From Confluentibacter lentus (lineage in GTDB: Bacteria; Bacteroidota; Bacteroidia; Flavobacteriales; Flavobacteriaceae), in the NCBI RefSeq assembly GCF_002806995.1, contig NZ_NIHE01000003.1, forward strand, positions 310,001 to 374,000: a DNA stretch of 64,000 nt, written 5' to 3'. Shown here one piece after another: positions 34,908 through 42,991 of the stretch. The notes under the pieces are model-generated. The model saw only the letters and a list, made by a program, of their open reading frames with translations, was not told where the DNA came from and made no database searches. The position numbers and the translations under genes were made by a program. Position 1 is the stretch's first letter, and each line of letters opens with the position of its first letter.

Positions 34908-37319
34908 ATGGTTTCAAGTAATCAACAAAATCAATCTAAAAATAGCATGCCAGAAGAAGTTAATTTAAAGAAAATATTATTTACGTATATCAGGCAATGG
35001 AAATGGTTTGTTTTTAGTTGTATTTTATGTGTTTTAGCTGCATTTGTTTATTTAAGGTATACGCCTCAGCAATACAGTGCTCAAGCAAAAATAATGTTCG
35101 TTGATGAAGGCTCATCTTCTGGTGCCAGTAATGAAATACTTAAAGATTTAAGACGTTTTTCTGAGCCCGACGTAACAACAACTGAAGACCAAATTGAAGC
35201 GTTACGTTCAAGAAAAGTCATGGAAGCTGTTATTAGAAAACTCTCTTTGAACATTCAATACAGTTCGAAAGGTAAAATACACGAAACGCCACTATACAAA
35301 AACTCGCCTATAAAAATTAATTTTACGGTTGCCGATTCGATTGTTGAAAATTCAAAATTTAGTTTTTCTATAAATATATTATCTGAAACCACTTTTGATT
35401 TTGAAGTTGAGAATGACCAAAAGGAAATCGTGAGCATTAAATCTGCTTTTGGTAAAAATTTAGCAACGCCCATGGGTGATATCATCATTTTACCAACAGC
35501 CGATAACATATCTAAATTGATTGGTCAAACTATTTATGTAAAGATAGTTCCTGTTAGTGAATTAGCTGAATTTTATAAAAATGAAATATTGGTTGGTCAA
35601 ACCGTGGAGTTTTCCAAAGTTATTGACTTGTCGATTAAAGACGTTGTTTTAAGCCGCTCCAAAGACATACTGAACACGCTCATTGAAGAGTATAATAGAA
35701 TTTCCATTGAAGAGAAAAATCAGAAATCAGTAAATGCGGCAAATTTTATAAATGAGCGTATAAATTTGATTTCTAGGGATTTATCAAGTGTAGACGATAA
35801 AATTGAAAACTTTAAAACAGGAAATAGGCTGACCGATATAACATCTGAAGCCTCTCTATATTTAAATTCGAGTTCTCAAACAGAAGAAGAAATTTCTAGG
35901 GCTAAGAGTCAATTAAACCTTGTAAATTACATGAAGAATTATGTGGATGATGCATCATCGTCTTTTGAGCCAATCCCATCAAATGTTGGTTTGTCTGATG
36001 AATCCATAAATAGTGTGACTTCAAGATATAACGATCTTTTAAGGGAACGCAATGCCCTTTTAAAAGGATCAACAAAAGAGAAGAACCCCATTATAGTAAA
36101 TTTAGATCAGCAGCTGTCCGGTTTAAAGCAAAGTTTAGTACAAAGTTTGGCCAACTCCTCAAAAGCGATTTCTTTTCAAATTAATAGTTTAGAAAATAGG
36201 GCATCTTCTATTAACTCTAAAATTTATCAAGTACCTGGTCAAGTAAGGGAATCTAGGGATATAGAACGTGAACAGGGCATTAAGGAATCTTTATATCTTT
36301 ATTTACTCCAAAAAAGAGAGGAAGCAACCATATCGCTTACATCTACTTCGCCAAGTGCCAGAATCATTGATGAGGCCTACAGTACAGGATTGCCTGTTTC
36401 GCCAAAGAAAAATATTGTTTTTTTAGCGGCAATTATTATAGGGCTTAGTATTCCTTTTGGTGTCATATACGCGAATAATCTTTTAGATACTAAAATTCAC
36501 AATAAAGAAGATTTAGAGCGAGTAATAAATAATATTTCTGTATTGGGTGAAGTTCCAAAAATAAAAGATGATTCTAAAAAAGGTAAAGGTTTATTAATAG
36601 AAAAGAATGATAGATCCATTTTTTCTGAGTCTTTTAGAATCATACGAACAAATTTTGATTATATAAGAAGGGGCAGGAATATAGACAAGTATGAAAATGT
36701 AATGTTCGTAACATCAACTATAAGTGGTGAAGGAAAATCATTGTTTAGTTTAAACATGGCGCTTACTATTGCTAATACCAATAAAAGGGTGTTATTGATA
36801 GAAGGAGACATTAGGAATCCACAAATACACCCAGCCATTAAGAACCAGATGGATACTAGTAAAAATAAAGTTGGACTAACGGAGTATTTGGTTGATAAAT
36901 CTACTTTGGCCGGACAAATTATAGATACGTACACAATTAATGATATAAAAATAGATATTTTACTTTCAGGTAAAGTACCGCCAAACCCAGCAGAATTATT
37001 AATGAGCGATAGGCTTCAAGAATTATTTGATTATGCTTCTAGTCATTATGATTTTGTGATTGTCGATACAGCACCTGCCATGCTGGTTACAGATACGTTA
37101 TTAATAAGCCAATATGCAGGCCATACCATCTATATAGTTAGAGCAGATTATACCGAAAAACAGGTGCTTAATTATGCCAAAGAATTGCATGCAGATAAAA
37201 AACTTAGCGGTATGATGATGGTGGTAAATGATGTAAAACAGTCCAATTTTGGTTATGGTGCTCAATACGGTTATTATGGAACTCCAGCTAAAAAAGGCTT
37301 TTTCAGAAGAAAAAATTAA
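34908..37319 (+). CDS. Polysaccharide co-polymerase with tyrosine kinase (Wzc-like)
   Basis: An 803-residue inner-membrane protein. A Wzz-type chain-length domain lies between two membrane helices (about 30-50 and 500-520), with long coiled regions and a GNVR-like end. The cytoplasmic BY-kinase domain has Walker A ISGEGKS (about 606-611), Walker A' LLIEGDIRNP (about 628-637) and Walker B FVIVDTAPA (about 713-721). The C-terminus has a tyrosine cluster (NFGYGAQYGYYGTP), the usual autophosphorylation tail. Its stop overlaps the stop of the convergent PHP phosphatase by 4 bases. It should set chain length and gate Wza. Confidence 0.93.
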   Translation: MVSSNQQNQSKNSMPEEVNLKKILFTYIRQWKWFVFSCILCVLAAFVYLRYTPQQYSAQAKIMFVDEGSSSGASNEILKDLRRFSEPDVTTTEDQIEALRSRKVMEAVIRKLSLNIQYSSKGKIHETPLYKNSPIKINFTVADSIVENSKFSFSINILSETTFDFEVENDQKEIVSIKSAFGKNLATPMGDIIILPTADNISKLIGQTIYVKIVPVSELAEFYKNEILVGQTVEFSKVIDLSIKDVVLSRSKDILNTLIEEYNRISIEEKNQKSVNAANFINERINLISRDLSSVDDKIENFKTGNRLTDITSEASLYLNSSSQTEEEISRAKSQLNLVNYMKNYVDDASSSFEPIPSNVGLSDESINSVTSRYNDLLRERNALLKGSTKEKNPIIVNLDQQLSGLKQSLVQSLANSSKAISFQINSLENRASSINSKIYQVPGQVRESRDIEREQGIKESLYLYLLQKREEATISLTSTSPSARIIDEAYSTGLPVSPKKNIVFLAAIIIGLSIPFGVIYANNLLDTKIHNKEDLERVINNISVLGEVPKIKDDSKKGKGLLIEKNDRSIFSESFRIIRTNFDYIRRGRNIDKYENVMFVTSTISGEGKSLFSLNMALTIANTNKRVLLIEGDIRNPQIHPAIKNQMDTSKNKVGLTEYLVDKSTLAGQIIDTYTINDIKIDILLSGKVPPNPAELLMSDRLQELFDYASSHYDFVIVDTAPAMLVTDTLLISQYAGHTIYIVRADYTEKQVLNYAKELHADKKLSGMMMVVNDVKQSNFGYGAQYGYYGTPAKKGFFRRKN

Positions 37320-38062
37320 ATCACTGTAAATGTATTATTTGTAGTTTCAATAATCTTTTTAAGTTTATTGATGCTACTTTCGTTGACATGCAGTTCTGTT
37401 ATTTTATTTATGTGATTCTCATTGTGCACATCACTGCCAATAAAATCAATTAATTTTTCATCAAGCAAGTTAAGAGCTACTTTCTCGACACTTTTGCCAT
37501 AATGGTCGCCTAATGATAATAGGTTAAGTTGGAAAAGGCAGCCAATATCCTTTAATTTTTTATAGTACTCAAGCTTGTTATGGTAAAATGAATACCGTTC
37601 AGGATGTGCCAAAACAGGTATGTAGCCTTTTGTTTTTAATTTGAATATGATGTTTTCAAGATTTATAGGCGCTTGAAAATAAGACATTTCAATCAAAACA
37701 TACAACCCTTTTAGAGTGTATAAATTTTCATGTTCCAACAAAACATCAAAATGGTTATCCAACATATACTCTGCCGCTGGATTAATAGTAATGTCCTTTT
37801 GTATTTTACGCGGTAAGGCCTCTAGTAATTCTTGATATGAATCTCCAATGGTTTCAAATGTATTGGGATAAAAATCCTGCATGATGTGCGGCGTGGGTAT
37901 AAACTGCTTAATCCCCAAATCCATTAATCTTTTAATTAAGATTAAAGACTCTTCGGTATTTTTAGCGCCATCATCTATTCCGGGGAGGACGTGATTATGT
38001 ATATCAACAAATCCTTCTAACAGATCTTTGATGAAATATTTTTTTGTAAAAATGCTAAGCAT
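37316..38062 (-). CDS. PHP-type tyrosine-protein phosphatase (CpsB/YwqE-like)
   Basis: A 248-residue metal-dependent phosphatase of the PHP family, the kind that dephosphorylates BY-kinases in capsule loci. DIHNHVLPGIDDGA (about 20-33) gives the first His pair and acidic residues, PTPHI, VLAHPERY and GSDVHNENH supply the remaining metal ligands. It faces the Wzc gene tail to tail with a 4-base overlap. Its probable substrate is the tyrosine tail of that Wzc, so phosphorylation and dephosphorylation would control polymer length or export. Confidence 0.88.
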   Translation of the reverse strand: MLSIFTKKYFIKDLLEGFVDIHNHVLPGIDDGAKNTEESLILIKRLMDLGIKQFIPTPHIMQDFYPNTFETIGDSYQELLEALPRKIQKDITINPAAEYMLDNHFDVLLEHENLYTLKGLYVLIEMSYFQAPINLENIIFKLKTKGYIPVLAHPERYSFYHNKLEYYKKLKDIGCLFQLNLLSLGDHYGKSVEKVALNLLDEKLIDFIGSDVHNENHINKITELHVNESSINKLKKIIETTNNTFTVI

Positions 38063-38189
38063 TATAAAAAATTAATTGTTAACTAAATGTTTGAAATAAA
38101 TAATCGCAAATGTCATGCTGAACTAGTTTCACCATTTCAAATAAATAACAAATGGGATACTTTAAGAATTGGGTTAAAAATGATTTGTA

Positions 38190-39257
38190 TTATAGAGAAT
38201 AGTACTTAAACGCGTCAATTATTATAGATTCATCAACTAAACAATCAATTTTTGGCTTACCAATAGCTTCTAACAAAACAAAATTCACATTGCCATGATT
38301 GTTTTTCTTGTCATATTTAAGCAACTCAATTATTGGTGAATAATCGCTTTCAATAATATCTACTTTTCCATAATAGCCGCCAAATAATTGTTTTATATCA
38401 TTAGTGCTATCTTCTGGAAAACCAACCAATTGGGTTGATATATAACTCGCTAAAACAATACCTATGGCGATGGCTTCTCCGTGTAATAGTGATGTTTTAT
38501 TCGGATTCGTTAAAAAATAAGATTCTATGGCATGTCCCAAGGTATGTCCGTAATTCAATGTTTTTCGCAAGCCATTTTCAAAAGGGTCTTGATCTACAAC
38601 CACTTTTTTAATCAATACGGATTCATAAATTAAATCATCTAAATCATCAATTTTTAATTTAGACAAATCTTTGAATTTATTCCAATACGCTTCGCTAATA
38701 ATCAAACCATGTTTTAACATTTCGGCCAAACCAGATTTCATCTGATTTTGTGGTAATGTTTGTAAAAATAAGGTGTCGATTAATACCATATTTGGATTGC
38801 TTATAACCCCAATTTGATTCTTTAAATTTCCCAAATCAACACCGGTTTTTCCGCCAACAGACGCATCAACCATCGCCAGTAAGGATGTTGGCACATTAAT
38901 GTAAGCAATACCACGTTTAAATGTAGAAGCCACAAATCCGCCTAAATCGGTAACAACACCACCGCCAACGTTTATAAGGAGACTTTTTCTATCAGCATCT
39001 AACTCCGAAAGTGTATTCCAAACCCCCACACAAGTATCAATGTTTTTGTTGATTTCCCCTTCTTCAATTTCTATGATTTCTATAACGGAACCCGTTTCTA
39101 GTTTTTCAAGAAAAAGAGGTAGGCAATAACTATGGGTATTGGTGTCAACTAAAATAAATATTTTAGAAAAATTATTAATCTTAATATGCTCATTTAATGA
39201 TGTATAGCATGCTTCATTAAAATGAATTATGCAATCATTTGCGGTAATGGATTTCAT
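38190..39257 (-). CDS. aroB: 3-dehydroquinate synthase
   Basis: A 355-residue NAD-dependent enzyme that makes 3-dehydroquinate in the shikimate pathway. GGGVVTDLGGFVASTFKRGI and PTSLLAMVDASVGGKTGVDL bind NAD and substrate, and GLAEMLKHG plus LNYGHTLGHAIES supply the metal ligands. I use the ATG at 39257; a TTG four codons earlier is possible. The gene diverges from the proline dehydrogenase and is not a functional member of the polysaccharide locus, although it sits inside it. Confidence 0.93.
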   Translation of the reverse strand: MKSITANDCIIHFNEACYTSLNEHIKINNFSKIFILVDTNTHSYCLPLFLEKLETGSVIEIIEIEEGEINKNIDTCVGVWNTLSELDADRKSLLINVGGGVVTDLGGFVASTFKRGIAYINVPTSLLAMVDASVGGKTGVDLGNLKNQIGVISNPNMVLIDTLFLQTLPQNQMKSGLAEMLKHGLIISEAYWNKFKDLSKLKIDDLDDLIYESVLIKKVVVDQDPFENGLRKTLNYGHTLGHAIESYFLTNPNKTSLLHGEAIAIGIVLASYISTQLVGFPEDSTNDIKQLFGGYYGKVDIIESDYSPIIELLKYDKKNNHGNVNFVLLEAIGKPKIDCLVDESIIIDAFKYYSL

Positions 39258-39363
39258 CTGTAAAAACAATCTGTATTATTAATATTAATCATGATATTCC
39301 ATTAAATCATTAACGTTATTTAATGAAATAAATCGGTCGTCATAATGGGCGAAATTAAGGATT

Positions 39364-39398
39364 TTTGAACAAAATGACACTAGTAATATTTATCTTTG
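39364..39398 (+). promoter_or_regulatory. Promoter of the proline dehydrogenase gene
   Basis: TTTG (39364-39367), then 23 bases, then TATCTTTG (39391-39398), in line with the Bacteroidetes -33/-7 pattern. The ATG follows at 39414, so the leader would be very short. Confidence 0.5.
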
Positions 39399-39413
39399 TA
39401 TAAATTTCCCAAA

Positions 39414-40598
39414 ATGACTTCTGAAAGAATTTTTGATAATACCGAAATCGCTTTTTCACTTAAAAGCGATACGGAATTAGAGCGTGCTTATTTTTTATTT
39501 AAAATGATATCTATTGAGCCGTTGGTTAGAATTGGAACAGCAGCGACGAACTTTGCGCTAAAAGCCCATTTGCCTATTGAAGGCCTTATACGCTCGACGG
39601 TTTTCGATCATTTTTGTGGTGGTGTTAATGAGGAAGATTGTTTACCTGTTATACATAAAATGTTTGAAAAAGGGGTGAGTTCTGTATTGGATTATTCCGT
39701 TGAAGGAAAAGAGAATGAAGCGGAATTTGATTTGGCCATGCAAACGGTTCTAAAAATAATGGATTTTTCAAAAGAAATAAATGCCATCCCTATAGCTGTT
39801 TTCAAGCCTACAGGACTGGGACGATTGGATTTGTACGAGAAAAAGGGTAGAGGCGAAGCATTTACTAAAAAAGAACAAGAGGAATGGGACAACATTATAG
39901 CTAGATATGATGCTATCTGTAAAAAGGGTCAGCAAAATGACATAGCTGTTTTAATTGATGCAGAAGAAAGTTGGATGCAGGATGCAGCAGATGATTTAGT
40001 TACCAATATGATGCAAAAATACAATACAGAGAAGCCCATTGTTTTTAACACGTTACAAATGTACAGACATGATAGACTTGATTTTTTAAAAAATCAGCAT
40101 GATTTAGCAAAATCGAAAGGGTTTTATCTAGGGTACAAGTTGGTCCGTGGCGCCTACATGGAAAAAGAAAACGATAGAGCCGCCGATAATAATTATAAAT
40201 CGCCCATTTGTAAGAATAAATTTGAAACAGATAAAAATTTTAATGACGGTCTGGAGTACATCATAAAAAATATAGATACCATCTCACTTTTCGCAGGAAC
40301 GCATAATGAAGAAAGCTCTTATTTTTTAATGACCTTAATGAAAGATCATAGGTTAGAAAATAATGACGAGCGTGTTTGGTTCGGACAATTGTATGGGATG
40401 AGCGATAATATAAGTTTTAACCTTGCCAATAAAGGTTACAACGTTGCAAAATATATGCCTTTTGGTCCTGTAAAAGATGTGATGCCCTATTTAATAAGAA
40501 GGGCAGAGGAAAACACTTCTGTTGCTGGGCAAACAGGAAGAGAATTAAATTTAATAACCAAAGAGAAACAACGTAGAAAACTAAGTCTTACTAGCTGA
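39414..40598 (+). CDS. Proline dehydrogenase
   Basis: A 394-residue FAD enzyme that oxidises proline to pyrroline-5-carboxylate. The TIM-barrel signatures are visible: VLDYSVEGKE, PIAVFKPTGLGR, IDAEESWMQDAADD, YKLVRGAYMEKEND and FAGTHNEESS, with FGQLYGMSDN and PYLIRRAEEN near the end where substrate and FAD bind. It is a stand-alone ProDH without the P5C dehydrogenase half of PutA. The ATG at 39414 is preferred over a TTG six codons upstream, because that TTG is part of the -7 box. Promoter and divergent aroB suggest independent control. Confidence 0.92.
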   Translation: MTSERIFDNTEIAFSLKSDTELERAYFLFKMISIEPLVRIGTAATNFALKAHLPIEGLIRSTVFDHFCGGVNEEDCLPVIHKMFEKGVSSVLDYSVEGKENEAEFDLAMQTVLKIMDFSKEINAIPIAVFKPTGLGRLDLYEKKGRGEAFTKKEQEEWDNIIARYDAICKKGQQNDIAVLIDAEESWMQDAADDLVTNMMQKYNTEKPIVFNTLQMYRHDRLDFLKNQHDLAKSKGFYLGYKLVRGAYMEKENDRAADNNYKSPICKNKFETDKNFNDGLEYIIKNIDTISLFAGTHNEESSYFLMTLMKDHRLENNDERVWFGQLYGMSDNISFNLANKGYNVAKYMPFGPVKDVMPYLIRRAEENTSVAGQTGRELNLITKEKQRRKLSLTS

Positions 40599-40625
40599 AA
40601 ACGTTTTAAAACAAACTACCGAGGT

Positions 40626-41219
40626 TTATTTTGTCCAAACTTTTGTGATGGTGATAATGATGAGTTTTAAGTCGTAAAACAAATTTTGTTTTTTAATGTA
40701 TTCCTTATTGAGTTTCAATTTATCTGGAATAATGGTGTTAATAAAAAAGCTTTCTGGGTCTTCAGAAGCTGCTAAAAGCTCTACCTCGTCACGGTATTTT
40801 AATGATGCAAGGCTTGTTATACCTGGCCTTACAGAAAAAATGATATGATCTTCTTCATTATAAAAATTCACATAATGCCTCAACTCTGGTCTTGGACCCA
40901 CAAAACTCATATCACCAATTAAAATATTTATCAGTTGGGGGAATTCATCAATTTTATAGCGTCGTAAAAAATAACCGATTCTCGTAATTCTAGAATCGTG
41001 ATTTCCTAATGTAAGTAGTCCTTTTGTTTGGGAGGCCACATACATAGTCCTAAATTTATAAATATTGAAATTCTTATTATTTTTTCCAACACGCTCTTGA
41101 ATAAAAAGAACAGGTCCCTTGGAATCTAGTTTGATTACAATCGCAATTATGAATAAAATAGGGAAAAGGATTATTAAGGCAATTATTGAAAGAATAACAT
41201 CAAAACTGCGTTTTATCAT
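40626..41219 (-). CDS. Second initiating sugar-phosphate transferase
   Basis: A 197-residue monotopic phosphoglycosyl transferase of the same class as the one at 13.2 kb. A hydrophobic segment (about 8-30) precedes KFRTM, YKIDEFPQLINILIGDMSFVGPRPE and VRPGITSLASLKYRDE. The Asp-Glu dyad is in IDEFPQ. The SLASLKYRDE segment replaces the GWAQVNGRN of the other copy, so the two probably use different sugars. It overlaps the small membrane protein upstream by 4 bases. The second primer could serve a different polymer or the same locus under other conditions. Confidence 0.87.
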   Translation of the reverse strand: MIKRSFDVILSIIALIILFPILFIIAIVIKLDSKGPVLFIQERVGKNNKNFNIYKFRTMYVASQTKGLLTLGNHDSRITRIGYFLRRYKIDEFPQLINILIGDMSFVGPRPELRHYVNFYNEEDHIIFSVRPGITSLASLKYRDEVELLAASEDPESFFINTIIPDKLKLNKEYIKKQNLFYDLKLIIITITKVWTK

Positions 41220-41593
41220 TCTTCTTTGATGGATAAATTTAATAATGTAGCAATGCTGTCACAGTTTTCAACGGACAAAAGAATGTCCTTTTCATTAAAA
41301 TCACCTTCAATGCTATAAATAGCACACGGTTTTTGTCGTGGATCACTTTTAGAAAAATTGATGTCCCCTTTTTTAAGGACATGGCTTATCATGGAGGTAT
41401 CTAGTTTGTGTTCATTCATAAACACTTGAATAGCATCACTATAAACTATTTTTTTTGAATTGATGTTTTTAAGAACGCGGGCATCAGGACCATAACTGCA
41501 TGATACTTTTTTTCCGTTTAAAAAGAATGCTAAAATGATTAATCCTATGGAAAATCCACCAAGATAATACCCAATTCGCTGTAATAATGTCAT
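41216..41593 (-). CDS. Small membrane-anchored protein of unknown function
   Basis: A 125-residue protein with one N-terminal membrane helix (about 8-25: LGGFSIGLIILAFFL) and a soluble domain with ARVLKNINSKKIVYS and FSKSDPRQKPCAIYSIEGDF. Similar short proteins are found next to alanine dehydrogenase in related genomes, and some carry a DUF4258 label; that is recollection, not shown here. It overlaps the sugar transferase by 4 bases and lies 28 bases after the alanine dehydrogenase stop, so the three may be co-transcribed. Confidence 0.65.
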   Translation of the reverse strand: MTLLQRIGYYLGGFSIGLIILAFFLNGKKVSCSYGPDARVLKNINSKKIVYSDAIQVFMNEHKLDTSMISHVLKKGDINFSKSDPRQKPCAIYSIEGDFNEKDILLSVENCDSIATLLNLSIKEE

Positions 41594-41621
41594 TTAATGT
41601 GTTTAAAATGGCAAAAATGGT

Positions 41622-42821
41622 TTAAAATACGAGCAGGTTAATGTCGCTATATTTTAAATCGAACCATTCGCCAACAGATTTACTGGTTAAAATACCGTGG
41701 TAAAAATACAACCCATTTTTTAAACCTTTATCAAATCGAAGAGAATTTTCTATACCACCATCTTCCGCTATTTTCAATAAATAAGGTGTAAAAATATTAC
41801 TGATGGATATGGAAGCCGTACGCGAATAGCGGGCAGGAATATTGGGCACACAATAATGGATAACACCATGTTTTATAAAAGTTGGATTTTTATGTGTTGT
41901 TACTTCACTTGTTTCAAAACATCCGCCAGTATCAATACTTACATCAATAATGATGGATCTTTTTTTCATGGATTGAACAAGCGCTTCAGATACGATGATG
42001 GGAGACCTATTATTTCCTCTTACGGCACCTATAACAACATCACATCGCTTTAAGGCTTTGGTTAAATTTTTCGGCTGAATGGTCGAGGTATAAAGAGGCC
42101 TACCCAAATGTGTTTGTATTCTACGTAACTTGGTTATGGAATTATCAAATATTTTCACATTGGCTCCTAATCCTATGGCGCTTCTTGCAGCAAATTCCCC
42201 AACGGTTCCAGCACCTAATATGACAACTTCAACAGGTGGTACACCACTTATATTCCCGAACATTAAGCCATTTCCTTCTATATCATTTGATAATAATTGG
42301 GCGGCAATTAAAATAGATGCTGTTCCTGCAATTTCACTTAATGACCTTACAGCCGGGTAAGAGCCATCACCATCACGGATAAATTCAAAAGCAAGAGCAG
42401 TGATCCGTTTGGAGGCCAAAGCTTCAAAATATTTTTTGGTTTGAATTTTTATCTGCAGTGCAGATATTAAAATGGTTTGCGGATTTAAAAGTTTAATCTG
42501 CTCTAAACTTGGTGGTTCCACTTTTAGTACCATGGGGCAGCCAAATACTTTGGCTGTATCTTTGGTTATTTCTGCGCCTGCTTCACTATACTCCCTATCT
42601 GTAAAACTAGCACCGTCACCAGCACCAGATTCCATAAGCACCTTATGTCCATTGCTTATAAGTGCAAAAACGGCATCGGGCGTTAAACAAACCCTCTTTT
42701 CTTGAAAGGCAGTTTCTTTTGGAATGCCTATATATAGTTCTCCTTTGCGTTTTAATATTTCAAGTTTTTCTTCTTGAGGCAGTAGTTGCTGTTTGGTAAA
42801 AGGAGATGGTAAATCCGACAT
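41622..42821 (-). CDS. ald: Alanine dehydrogenase
   Basis: A 399-residue NAD enzyme that interconverts alanine and pyruvate plus ammonia. The N-terminal substrate domain has GIPKETAFQEKRVCLTPDAV and VLKVEPPS. The NAD domain has PPVEVVILGAGTVGEFAARSAIGLGANVKIFD, and later DVVIGAVRG and IIDVSIDTGGCFETS. The latter parts are typical of the Bacteroidetes branch that lies between Ald and the transhydrogenase alpha subunit. It heads a minus-strand unit with the small membrane protein and the sugar transferase. About 170 bases separate it from the divergent outer-membrane protein gene. Confidence 0.87.
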   Translation of the reverse strand: MSDLPSPFTKQQLLPQEEKLEILKRKGELYIGIPKETAFQEKRVCLTPDAVFALISNGHKVLMESGAGDGASFTDREYSEAGAEITKDTAKVFGCPMVLKVEPPSLEQIKLLNPQTILISALQIKIQTKKYFEALASKRITALAFEFIRDGDGSYPAVRSLSEIAGTASILIAAQLLSNDIEGNGLMFGNISGVPPVEVVILGAGTVGEFAARSAIGLGANVKIFDNSITKLRRIQTHLGRPLYTSTIQPKNLTKALKRCDVVIGAVRGNNRSPIIVSEALVQSMKKRSIIIDVSIDTGGCFETSEVTTHKNPTFIKHGVIHYCVPNIPARYSRTASISISNIFTPYLLKIAEDGGIENSLRFDKGLKNGLYFYHGILTSKSVGEWFDLKYSDINLLVF

Positions 42822-42966
42822 TTTTTTAATTTTAAGGAAAATGAAATTACGAATATTTTTTTTGTTAAATCAACTCAAATAAATAAATATTTCAACAAAA
42901 TAATATCATAAGAAAAAGTTTCATTATGATATACAATTACTGCATCACTTTTTAAATAAATTGTTA

Positions 42967-42974
42967 TAAGTTTG
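42967..42974 (+). promoter_or_regulatory. Candidate -7 box (TAAGTTTG)
   Basis: Exact match to TAnnTTTG, 18 bases upstream of the outer-membrane protein ATG. No firm -33 box seen. Confidence 0.4.
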
Positions 42975-42991
42975 TAGTTATAAGCCGATTT

